Positions 8,010 through 14,514 are shown, numbered from the stretch's first letter. The stretch: 14,514 nucleotides of DNA from CAZMLC01 sp964567125 (GCA_964567125.1 CAZMLC010000068.1:1-14514), one strand, 5' to 3'. Translations and numbers: made by a program. Notes: generated from the sequence alone by a model not told the origin.

Positions 8010-9170
8010 TTACGTTTCCTTGGGCTGGAGTTGTGCACACGCACGCTCCACGCAGGCGGTATCCATTTCATGCACCTCGATTTTCGCGCCGATGGATGCC
8101 GGCAGCGTAACGTTCAGCACTCCGCCGAGGTGTTCGCGGAACTGTTCGAGACCGAGCAGAATCTCAAGCGTTCCCTCCGCGGTACGCCGCTGCAAGAGCG
8201 GCGACCAGGTCGGCAAACCGCACTGCGCAAGTCCGCGCAGAATCGCGGCGCACTGGACTTCCGTAATCAGGCCTTTGAGACAGGCGTAGGTGCTGTCGAG
8301 CGCAATGCCGATCGCGACCGCGGGGCCATGCCCGAGCGTAAACTGCGACATCAATTCCAGACGATGCGCGGCCCAGTGCCCGAAGTCGAGCGGACGCGCA
8401 CTGCCCAATTCAAAGGGATCTCCCGAGGTTGCGATATGGTGCAGATGCAAGGCCGCGGTCTGACAGACAACCTCCTCCATCGCCGCCTGATCGCGTTGCG
8501 CCAGCGCAGGTGCCAGCGTGCAGAGCCGCGCAAAAAAGACGGCATCCGCAATGATGGCCACCTTGAAGGCTTCCGCCAGTCCGCCCGCCCAATCAACCGG
8601 CGCTAGCGTCGTGAGCAAGTCAAGATCATTGATCACCGCATAGGGCGGCGCAAAGGTCCCGACGAAATTCTTCGCGCCTCCTTCGTTCATGCCGTTCTTG
8701 ACACCCACGCCGGCATCGCACTGCGCCAGTACCGTGGACGGCATGCGGATGAAGCGCACGCCGCGATGCACCAGCGAGGCCGCGAATCCCGCCATATCCA
8801 GAACGCAGCCCCCGCCGATGGCCACGACGTAACTTTGGCGATCCAGATGCAAAGCGCCCATGCGCGTCATCAGATCGCGCACCCCTGTCCAGCCGTTCTT
8901 GGCCTGCTCACCGCCCTGCACGATCACAGGCGGCGCCACGAGCGTTATACGCGCGGCAACGTGCGCAAAGTAGGCGTCCATCTGCTTCAGGATCTGCGGA
9001 TGGGCGGCGACCACGCCGTGATCGATCACGGCCATGACGCGTGCCGGCACCCCATCCAGCGGCGGAACGAGAACGGATGTAAGAACGTCATTCGTCAAAG
9101 CAAACGCCGCGTGCGTAAAGTGGACGGGATAGGAAAAGGGAACGGAGAACTGTTGCTGAATCGTTTTCAT
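8010..9170 (-). CDS. eboD: EboD-like sugar phosphate cyclase (3-dehydroquinate synthase superfamily)
   Basis: This is a 386-residue protein using the ATG at 9170, which overlaps the upstream stop as ATGA; an in-frame ATG at 9179 is the alternative. The fold signature of NAD- and metal-dependent sugar phosphate cyclases is clear. GGGCVLDMAGF (GGG at 119-121) is the NAD site, and STVLAQCDAGVGVKNGMN with AKNFVGTFAPP is the substrate/Lys region. Likely metal ligands are E200 (GGLAEAFK), H265 (DFGHWAAH) and H281 (LGHGPAVAIG); the two His are 16 apart as in dehydroquinate synthase. The blocks ATSGDPFELGS, RPLDFGHWAAH, FREHLGG and EVHEMD match my memory of EboD rather than shikimate AroB. Asp262 stands where AroB has an Asn (LNFGH), as in other non-shikimate cyclases. 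It probably cyclises a sugar phosphate (substrate unknown) for the Ebo-type pathway. The EboF-like partner is immediately upstream. Confidence 0.85.
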   Translation of the reverse strand: MKTIQQQFSVPFSYPVHFTHAAFALTNDVLTSVLVPPLDGVPARVMAVIDHGVVAAHPQILKQMDAYFAHVAARITLVAPPVIVQGGEQAKNGWTGVRDLMTRMGALHLDRQSYVVAIGGGCVLDMAGFAASLVHRGVRFIRMPSTVLAQCDAGVGVKNGMNEGGAKNFVGTFAPPYAVINDLDLLTTLAPVDWAGGLAEAFKVAIIADAVFFARLCTLAPALAQRDQAAMEEVVCQTAALHLHHIATSGDPFELGSARPLDFGHWAAHRLELMSQFTLGHGPAVAIGIALDSTYACLKGLITEVQCAAILRGLAQCGLPTWSPLLQRRTAEGTLEILLGLEQFREHLGGVLNVTLPASIGAKIEVHEMDTACVERACAQLQPKET

Positions 9171-10438
9171 GAAAGCCATTCTTTGAGCGTCTGCGCCAGC
9201 GCGTTTAAGTCGTGAGGGGTCACGCCGAGCGTCGAGGCAAACGCCGTGGTTTCGACGCGACCGTGCGTGCCTTTGATGCGGGCGGCATCCGTACTGACGT
9301 GAAAAGGGTTGCGTCCGAAAAAGAGTTCACAGGGATCAAAGCCCGGCTTGTTGTGAATATCGACGTGGCAGGCATAGTCAGGGGCTTCGGCTTTTGCATG
9401 CCACCAGGGATAGGCGAACCACGTACCAGGCTCGGCCACAACCATGAGCGCACCGCTGTGTGGATGATCCAGCTGACGCGCAGCACGCTCTGTGGCAGCC
9501 CAGACCTCTGCCACACCGGGCAGCGCCGCGAGGCAACTGCGGGCCGCTGCACAGGCTGCGGCATCCGCGCAATGGATCGTCGCGACCTGATGATCGACCA
9601 CGGCAAAGGCGCGGCTCGTGTAAAAATCGGGATAGGCCATGCCTTTCAGCATGCGAACGTGCAGGAGTCCCGCAGCGCGCAGCGCGCGATTGAGATAGAC
9701 TGGATCGCGCGTCACGGGCGTAATCGCATAATCGCCGAAGACCACCACCTCGTAGCTGTTCTTCCGCGCGGCAGCGATCAGTTTTTCAAGATCGCGCTGC
9801 GTCGTACGCAACGCCCGGAGACTCTTCGGATGGTCAGGACCGAACCGTTGAAGGTCGTAGTCGAGTCCAGGCAAGTAACTGAAAATCAGATCCGGCGCCT
9901 GCGCATCCTCCACATAGCGGGAAAGGGCGTCGGCAATCCATGTCGAGGCTTTGACCGATGCCAAAGGACCCCAATAGTGATGCAGGTTGAAGGGGCGTCC
10001 CGCGGCGCGCTGGAATTGCGACTCCAACGTCGGCGGCTGCGCATAGCAGCCCATGATCAGGCCACCGCCGTGCGTATGGATCGGCGCAGGCGAAAGCACG
10101 CAATCGACCGATTCGCCCAGACTCTGCTGAAAGAAGAACATTCCGACGGTGCCTCCGCGCGCCCGGAACGCCTCCCAGATGCGCGCGCCGTGCACCAACG
10201 TGGCCGATTGCTCCCAGAAGCGCGGTTTGCGGAAAGCCTCGTCAAAGAGACCGTTTGCCACCATACCGTGTTCCGCAACCGGGAGGCCAGTCCGCAGCGT
10301 AGCCTGTGCCGTGCAGGTCACTGCGGGAAAGCCGGACTGCATGGGCTGGAGCGCCATTCCCGCGAGCGTCGCCAGGCCGTTGCGCAGAGCAAAAGCATGG
10401 CCGAGGCCAGCAACCTGAATGACGAGCAGCTTCTTCAT
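9167..10438 (-). CDS. eboF: EboF-like type I phosphodiesterase / alkaline phosphatase superfamily protein
   Basis: This is a 423-residue protein beginning MKKLLVIQVAGLGH. The ATG at 10438 fits the family, while a TTG at 10486 only adds an unrelated tail. FPAVTCTAQATLRTGLP carries the expected Thr nucleophile region, followed by EHGMVANG. Further blocks are LPGLDYDLQRFGPDH, VVVFGDYAITPV, YLNRALRAAGLL, AFAVVDHQVAT, VDIHNKPGFDPCELFF and IKGTHGRV. The order and wording match EboF/nucleotide pyrophosphatase-like proteins of Ebo clusters. The usual superfamily metal-site motifs are altered: VAGL replaces the first DG motif and GDYA replaces the DHG box. The same kind of change occurs in EboF as I recall it. 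It probably hydrolyses or transfers a phosphoester, substrate unknown. It starts 60 bases after the oxidoreductase stop and shares 4 bases with eboD, so the two are translationally coupled. Confidence 0.83.
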   Translation of the reverse strand: MKKLLVIQVAGLGHAFALRNGLATLAGMALQPMQSGFPAVTCTAQATLRTGLPVAEHGMVANGLFDEAFRKPRFWEQSATLVHGARIWEAFRARGGTVGMFFFQQSLGESVDCVLSPAPIHTHGGGLIMGCYAQPPTLESQFQRAAGRPFNLHHYWGPLASVKASTWIADALSRYVEDAQAPDLIFSYLPGLDYDLQRFGPDHPKSLRALRTTQRDLEKLIAAARKNSYEVVVFGDYAITPVTRDPVYLNRALRAAGLLHVRMLKGMAYPDFYTSRAFAVVDHQVATIHCADAAACAAARSCLAALPGVAEVWAATERAARQLDHPHSGALMVVAEPGTWFAYPWWHAKAEAPDYACHVDIHNKPGFDPCELFFGRNPFHVSTDAARIKGTHGRVETTAFASTLGVTPHDLNALAQTLKEWLS

Positions 10439-10498
10439 AATCTGGCCCGTACCGCGCGATCCGCGCCATGTGCAACGGATCAGCAACGACAGCGGGAC

Positions 10499-12355
10499 TT
10501 AGTTTTCATTTGAGTGGAGACCGCCTGAACCTGCGGAAAAGACAATATTCGCGCGTTCGCGGTCTGCCGGCAGTGCCTTGGAGCAACTCCAGATGCAGGC
10601 TCCGCAATGCACGCATTTTTCACGATCGAATTCCGGGGTTGCCCCCTCTTCGCCCGGCATCAGCGCCTGGGCGGAGCAAATTTCAATGCAGGTGCGTTCT
10701 TCGCATGTCGCGCAGAGTTCAGGCGAGGCAAACGTCACATGATCCGCAAAACCGGCGGCAGCCTGCACCTTGCCGCCCTTGAAGAGCGCATCCTGATGCG
10801 ACATCAGCAACGTACCGTCCAGCGGAACCTCCGGCCAGCCTTGCAGATTCATGATCGCATCGTGCAGCGGCTGACGCGCCTTAGCGCACTCACCCTGGAT
10901 CGCCTTCAGCGTATCCTCGGAGATCGTCGGATTGCAGAGGCTCTTCAGCGGCTTGATACGCTGCGACGGCGGCTGGGTGCTGAACGGCATATTGAGAAGA
11001 CCGTTCGTGATACCCGTCATGCCGGTGCCCATGAGACCGAACATGAAATTCTTCTGGAACCCGTCGCGCGCCTTCTTGGCCATGACGAGCTCCTTGTTCA
11101 GCGGATCGTTGCGGCGGCGCGTCACATAGGCGCCGTTCAGCGCACCCTTGGTAAAGTCGGCATCGCGCTTGAGCATATCGATCACGCCTTCAGCCAGCAG
11201 AACGCCAGTACGCCACGCCTCATCCACGCCGGAATTCGTCAAGACGTTGGTCGAGCCCGAGCCTTCACCGATGCGGGCGAAGCCATCACCGCAGAGGAAG
11301 GGTTCGCCGCGCATTCCGGATTCCTGCAACGACTTAGCGCCCCACGAGCGCAGCGTGCCGCCCTGCAGATACTGCCACAGATAAGGATGCTGCATCCAGT
11401 GCTGCAGATAGCGATACGAGGTGCGGATCGGCGAATCAAACCACGACGGCACAAAGATGCCGAGCGACGCTGTGCGATCCGGATAGACATACATAAAGCC
11501 AAAGATCTCCGGTTCCGGATAACCGAGCGTATGAATCACGGTTCCCGGCGCCAGCGTGCAGGAGGCGGGCAGTTCGACAACCGCCTTCATCCCCACGGCC
11601 CAGTCGTGCTGATGGTGGCCGGCCGGCAGTCCGAAATGCTGATCGAGCTTGCGGCCTACCGCTCCGACAGGGCCATCGCCCACCACGGTGAGGCGCGCAT
11701 GGACATCCATACCCGGCATGTAGGCGCCTTCAGGATTGCCCTTCTTATCCACGCCCTGATCCGCAAGGCGGACACCGATCACGCGATCGCCATCGAGCAG
11801 CGGCGCGGCAACCGGCGTACCCGGCCAGATCTGCACGAGGCCGGACATCATCAGCTGGCTACCCACCCACGACATCAGCGATCCCATGGAGGTCACAAGC
11901 CCATGCTCCTTCTGCAAGAAAGGCGGAATCCAGGGCAGCTCCTGCGCAAAGGGACCCTTCTTCATGGCGAAACTGCCGAGCTTGAAGGTCTGATCGATGA
12001 ACTTCGTGCTGGCCGTGCGCTTGCTCGCGCCAATCGGATCCTGCAAGTAGACCACGCGTTCCTCAGCAGCCCAGCTGGCATTCGGGATCTCCTTCGCCAG
12101 ATCGAGCTCCGGGAATGACGCCTTGATGGCGGTCGCTTTGCTGACCACGCCTGAAACACCAAAGCCGATATCGTCCGCACGTTCGTAGCACAGCACTTGC
12201 AGCGGCATCCCCGGCATGACCTTACTCTCAAATGCGGGCGATCCATCCGGATTCATCAACGCGCGCGAGAGCGTCGTAAGAAAGCCGGCATTGGCCGGAC
12301 CAAACCCTACACAGACAATATCTGCATCCATCCGCTGACGTTCAACTGTTTCCAT
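10499..12355 (-). CDS. ETF-quinone-oxidoreductase-like FAD protein with a C-terminal two-cluster ferredoxin domain
   Basis: This is a 618-residue protein using the ATG at 12355, preceded at short spacing by AAAGGA; a TTG at 12367 is less likely. An N-terminal dinucleotide-binding motif (GFGPANAG, residues 17-24) opens a FixC/ETF-QO-type FAD domain. Blocks LMSWVGSQLM, ARLTVVGDGPVGAVGRKL, HTLGYPEPEIFGFMYVYP and GEGSGSTNVLTNSGVDEAW follow. The C-terminus has C548, C551, C556, C560 (CX2CX4CX3C) and C581, C584, C587, C591 (CX2CX2CX3C). Mammalian ETF-QO uses four Cys for one 4Fe-4S cluster; eight suggest two clusters. The tail FSAGSGGLHS resembles the ETF-QO C-terminus. It should pass electrons between a flavoprotein or ferredoxin and a quinone or another acceptor. 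No ETF alpha/beta genes are in the window. It is first in the predicted operon with eboF, eboD and mfd. A geranylgeranyl-reductase-like role is an alternative. Confidence 0.82.
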   Translation of the reverse strand: METVERQRMDADIVCVGFGPANAGFLTTLSRALMNPDGSPAFESKVMPGMPLQVLCYERADDIGFGVSGVVSKATAIKASFPELDLAKEIPNASWAAEERVVYLQDPIGASKRTASTKFIDQTFKLGSFAMKKGPFAQELPWIPPFLQKEHGLVTSMGSLMSWVGSQLMMSGLVQIWPGTPVAAPLLDGDRVIGVRLADQGVDKKGNPEGAYMPGMDVHARLTVVGDGPVGAVGRKLDQHFGLPAGHHQHDWAVGMKAVVELPASCTLAPGTVIHTLGYPEPEIFGFMYVYPDRTASLGIFVPSWFDSPIRTSYRYLQHWMQHPYLWQYLQGGTLRSWGAKSLQESGMRGEPFLCGDGFARIGEGSGSTNVLTNSGVDEAWRTGVLLAEGVIDMLKRDADFTKGALNGAYVTRRRNDPLNKELVMAKKARDGFQKNFMFGLMGTGMTGITNGLLNMPFSTQPPSQRIKPLKSLCNPTISEDTLKAIQGECAKARQPLHDAIMNLQGWPEVPLDGTLLMSHQDALFKGGKVQAAAGFADHVTFASPELCATCEERTCIEICSAQALMPGEEGATPEFDREKCVHCGACIWSCSKALPADRERANIVFSAGSGGLHSNEN

Positions 12356-12381
12356 AAATCCTTTCAATAGATAAGGCTAAT

Positions 12382-12411
12382 AGAATACACGGACACGGCT
12401 AACACTGTCAA
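12382..12411 (-). promoter_or_regulatory. Strong predicted sigma70-type promoter of the oxidoreductase-eboF-eboD-mfd operon
   Basis: On the minus strand a perfect TTGACA (12406-12411) and TATTCT (12382-12387, 4 of 6) are separated by 18 bases. The predicted start near 12375 gives a leader of about 20 bases to the ATG at 12355, just enough for the ribosome binding site. This is the clearest promoter in the window. No convincing promoter was seen in the short gaps between the downstream genes until the one before leuS. Confidence 0.7.
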
Positions 12412-12783
12412 GGCAACCGCGAGGCGTATCAGTTCTCGCATCGTCCAGCGGGGATTCAGCAGAACGACCGAAGCGTGTATATATGTCCGATGTTATCGAC
12501 GATGAGGGATACCGTGTGGGAGGCTGACAAATAACCTCCATCGTTGTTCCTATACATGCACGATGCGCTCCCTGACAATGGACAGATATTCCAGCAGGAG
12601 AGCGTCCAGCCCGCCGCGCATGCAGGTATTACCGTATCGGACGCTGATGTTGATGGAACCCGTTACAGAGATTTTATACACGCCCACAACACCACGCCCT
12701 TGAAAATTCTCAACTTGAACCAGCGGTTCGTCGTCGCCATGCGCGGTTCCAATCCAGCGCGAAGGACGCCTGCCTTGGTGCTC
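12412..12783. other. Intergenic region without a supported gene
   Basis: This is about 370 bases between the operon promoter and the stop of the small secreted protein gene. Base composition is mixed and less coding-like than the genes. On the minus strand the frame of the small protein gene stays open after its TGA (12784-12786) until a TAG at 12550-12552, about 77 codons, with no obvious start or ribosome binding site. A plus-strand open frame (12544-12972) runs antisense through here and into that gene. Only a short, weak inverted repeat was seen (GGAGG/CCTCC, near 12520-12540) and no convincing terminator. Confidence 0.5.
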
Positions 12784-13074
12784 TCACGTGAAGTTCGCGC
12801 CTACTATCTCCCCCGTGGCGGCATCAATGTACACAATGAACATCGGAGGGACTGCCATCGTACCGGGATCCTCCTTTCCGGTGTAGACACTTGTGAACGT
12901 GACGACCCAGCACAGGCGCGTCTCTTCCGGTGGTTTGTCACGCAACCAGACTGCGCGTTTCGGGTCGAGTAGCCAGTTCGGCGCGGCGATGAGAAGTTCC
13001 GCTAATTCGTATTCTTTGGGTTCTTGCGCGAGCAACAAACAAGGTACGACACAACAAGCAAGTAAGTGTTTCAT
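12784..13074 (-). CDS. Small secreted protein of unknown function, coupled to the CHAT/caspase-like gene
   Basis: This is a 96-residue protein starting at ATG 13074, which overlaps the upstream stop by 4 bases (ATGA). AGGAG (13085-13089) lies 10 bases upstream, so translation is probably coupled. The N-terminus MKHLLACCVVPCLLLAQEP looks like a short signal peptide, with likely cleavage after Ala16. LLAC near the start resembles a lipobox but lies too early for a normal lipoprotein signal. The mature part (about 80 aa) contains ELAELLIAAPNWLLDPKRAV and WVVTFTSVYTGKEDP. It ends in MFIVYIDAATGEIVGANFT, a strand-turn-strand ending like those of PepSY-type or inhibitor-like domains. No family is recognised with certainty. 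The position suggests an accessory, inhibitor or chaperone for the large neighbour; this is inference. Confidence 0.68.
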   Translation of the reverse strand: MKHLLACCVVPCLLLAQEPKEYELAELLIAAPNWLLDPKRAVWLRDKPPEETRLCWVVTFTSVYTGKEDPGTMAVPPMFIVYIDAATGEIVGANFT

Positions 13075-14514
13075 TGGGAGTTTACTCCTGTTTTATCAAT
13101 GACATTGTCGATAGAGCCATAAATTTTCATCAACTTCACATCGGGTTGATTATTTTCTGTTCCATTTTCGATAAAGATGTTATACGCCTGTTGCACGGTC
13201 TTCCCGCCTTTTAAGTTGCTCAGGAACTCAGACATCCACCCTTGCGCAGTGGCCGGGTTCATGACCCACGCCCAGCCGACATAGGCCGAGTCACCGCCGA
13301 ATGCGTCGGCGAAGTCCATGCACTCCTCAACCAGATCGTTGTTGTTCCGGGCGGCGAGTTTCTCCGGGCCGTTGTAGACCTGCCCGAGCACCACGCAGAA
13401 CTTATCCAGGCGTTCGGTCATCGCCGAACAGCAGCCATCAATCATAACAAGCTTGTACCCCAGATCAAGCCCTGAGAGGTCTGCGGCCCTGATCATTTCC
13501 CCATCGATGAATTTCAGGCCGCCAAAACTGACTTTGCTGTTGAGCAGGTTGGTCACCAGGTGGCCGTGCGACAGCGAATACCAGACCAGCTTGCCTCTGG
13601 CTTCGCCCAGGGCCACGGCTTTCGATGCCTTGTAGTGCGGCACAGCGGAATAACGCATCTCCTGTATGGGCGCTCGTATCTTCGATTCCGGATCCAATCC
13701 TGTCGCCATGCTTTCGAGGAAGTTCATCTTGAGCGATTGCAGGACAACGGCATCCTCTTTGCGCTTCTTTGTTTTTGTCGCAGGGGTGTCCACCATTGCC
13801 AGCTGCACATTCGCGGATACGGTTCTGGCGATAACGGTTTTCCACTGCGAGGACTGTGTATCGGTCTGCAGAGGTGTGTATCCTGTCGGCACGGGCGCAT
13901 CAAGATCACGGTTGGGAATCAAAAGGAATTTCTGTTCCGACACCAGTGCGTTGCCTGCCGCCGTAAACGTAATCTGGTTCGCATGGTCAATTGACGTGCC
14001 GACAGCGGCCAGCGTAATGAGGGACGGATCCGATATCCCTGTGACCGTTAGCTTCCATGGTGCAAAATCAGGCACTTCAAGCGCGGACTCGGGTAAATCT
14101 GTTGGGACAGGCTCATTATAGTTGCGGTAAATACCGGACTGCGGGGCGGTTTCCCAGACAGAAAAAACACTATTGTTAAGTAGTATGCCGTCAGAAATGG
14201 CAAGATACGGCTGGCCGCTGATTTGAATGAGGTGGACAGACATATCGCCGTTCGTGAAGATATTCGACCCCGCGACGGTTTCCATAAGCACCGTGTTATC
14301 CGAAACAGAATCAGTCTCGATATGTAAGGTCGCTACTCGGGGAATCCCCGACATCGCCGTCGTGGAAAAGATCAGGCCGTACACGCTGTTCCGGAAGGCG
14401 GAACTGTCGGCAGAGTTCTCGATGCAGGGATAAACGGAATTAGTAATGCCGAGCGCGGTGATCGATACGGATGCGCTGATCCATTCCAGTACATTCGTAT
14501 CGGCGAGCAGTGAT
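13071..14514 (-). CDS. Large, probably exported protein with a C-terminal CHAT/caspase-like (clan CD type) domain; 5' end outside the window
   Basis: The frame is open through the right edge; 480 residues are visible, so a GTG at 14384 is not needed as a start. The N-terminal visible part is beta-rich with three copies of a 13-residue motif (see the repeat entries). A Thr/Val-rich region and a short basic stretch (ATKTKKRKED) follow. In numbering from the codon at 14384, the C-terminal domain has LVWYSLSHGHLVTN with His273 and YKLVMIDGCCSAMTE with Cys318/Cys319. DSAYVGWAWVMNP and LKGGKTVQQAYN come after. The SHG...DGC layout is the His-Cys dyad of caspase/CHAT/gingipain-like proteins. Function (protease, or an inactive relative) is inferred from the motif alone. 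A separate signal peptide cannot be checked here. Confidence 0.72.
   Translation of the reverse strand, partial: SLLADTNVLEWISASVSITALGITNSVYPCIENSADSSAFRNSVYGLIFSTTAMSGIPRVATLHIETDSVSDNTVLMETVAGSNIFTNGDMSVHLIQISGQPYLAISDGILLNNSVFSVWETAPQSGIYRNYNEPVPTDLPESALEVPDFAPWKLTVTGISDPSLITLAAVGTSIDHANQITFTAAGNALVSEQKFLLIPNRDLDAPVPTGYTPLQTDTQSSQWKTVIARTVSANVQLAMVDTPATKTKKRKEDAVVLQSLKMNFLESMATGLDPESKIRAPIQEMRYSAVPHYKASKAVALGEARGKLVWYSLSHGHLVTNLLNSKVSFGGLKFIDGEMIRAADLSGLDLGYKLVMIDGCCSAMTERLDKFCVVLGQVYNGPEKLAARNNNDLVEECMDFADAFGGDSAYVGWAWVMNPATAQGWMSEFLSNLKGGKTVQQAYNIFIENGTENNQPDVKLMKIYGSIDNVIDKTGVNSQ
14121..14159 (-). repeat. Copy 3 of a 13-residue E[TN]xxxSxxFxN-type motif
   Basis: VWETAPQSGIYRN. It aligns residue for residue without gaps with the copies at 14250-14288 and 14388-14426. 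It starts 43 residues after copy 2. Confidence 0.65.
14250..14288 (-). repeat. Copy 2 of a 13-residue E[TN]xxxSxxFxN-type motif
   Basis: LMETVAGSNIFTN. It shares Glu at position 3, Thr/Asn at 4, Ser at 8, an aromatic at 11 and Asn at 13 with the other copies. It starts 46 residues after copy 1. Confidence 0.65.
14388..14426 (-). repeat. Copy 1 of a 13-residue E[TN]xxxSxxFxN-type motif
   Basis: CIENSADSSAFRN, in the same frame, upstream of the GTG at 14384. Its presence supports the gene continuing through the right edge, and further copies may lie outside the window. Confidence 0.6.

Noticed and set aside
8010..9170. Annotation as shikimate-pathway aroB
   Set aside because: The residue blocks fit EboD better, the Asn of LNFGH is Asp here, and an EboF-like gene is its partner.
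9212..12118. Two long plus-strand open frames (9212-10513 and 10607-12118)
   Set aside because: They are antisense to eboF-like and ETF-QO-like genes whose family motifs are clear; composition is shadow-like.
12544..12972. Plus-strand open frame of 142 codons
   Set aside because: There is no ribosome binding site or recognisable motif, and it runs antisense to the small secreted protein, which has a signal peptide and a coupled start.

Overview
The window looks like a metagenome-derived contig from an anaerobic, Gram-negative-type bacterium of moderately high GC. The clues are a GGGtGRT/NifU-like pair typical of anaerobes, a ferredoxin-extended ETF-quinone-oxidoreductase-like flavoprotein, exported proteins with signal-type sequences, and two 100-N scaffold gaps. 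A Verrucomicrobiota/Kiritimatiellota-like origin is a guess from the general feel of the proteins; no rRNA or lineage marker was found to prove it.

Layout. (1) 1-1143, minus: an operon of a NifU-like Fe-S scaffold protein and a GGGtGRT-family protein that runs off the left edge. (2) 1144-1671: a short divergent intergenic region with a promoter facing each way, then a plus-strand 73-residue, very basic protein ending at a strong rho-independent terminator. (3) 1691-4557, minus: leuS (leucyl-tRNA synthetase) with its own extended -10 promoter and a terminator hairpin. (4) 4583-12411, minus: a probable four-gene transcript starting at a near-consensus sigma70-type promoter: ETF-QO-like FAD/Fe-S oxidoreductase, EboF-like phosphodiesterase/phosphatase, EboD-like sugar phosphate cyclase, and mfd. 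(5) 12412-12783: no convincing gene. (6) 12784-14514, minus: a large, probably exported protein (5' end outside the window) with three copies of a short beta-type motif and a C-terminal CHAT/caspase-like His-Cys domain, overlapping by 4 bp a small signal-peptide protein.

The two N runs (3894-3993 in leuS, 7575-7674 in mfd) are each flanked by an identical 55-base direct repeat. Removing the Ns and one repeat copy (155 bases) gives exact whole-codon genes of 862 aa (LeuRS) and 1084 aa (Mfd). Both genes are therefore probably intact, and the repeats are assembly overlaps, not biology.

The most interesting part is the EboF-EboD pair behind an ETF-QO-like flavoprotein. The Ebo cluster is a poorly understood set implicated in moving or making a secondary metabolite precursor. 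Here only the cyclase and the phosphatase-like protein are present in the window, in a transcript that also carries mfd. The second point of interest is the exported CHAT/caspase-like protein and its small coupled partner. No tRNA, rRNA, CRISPR array, transposase or integrase was recognised.
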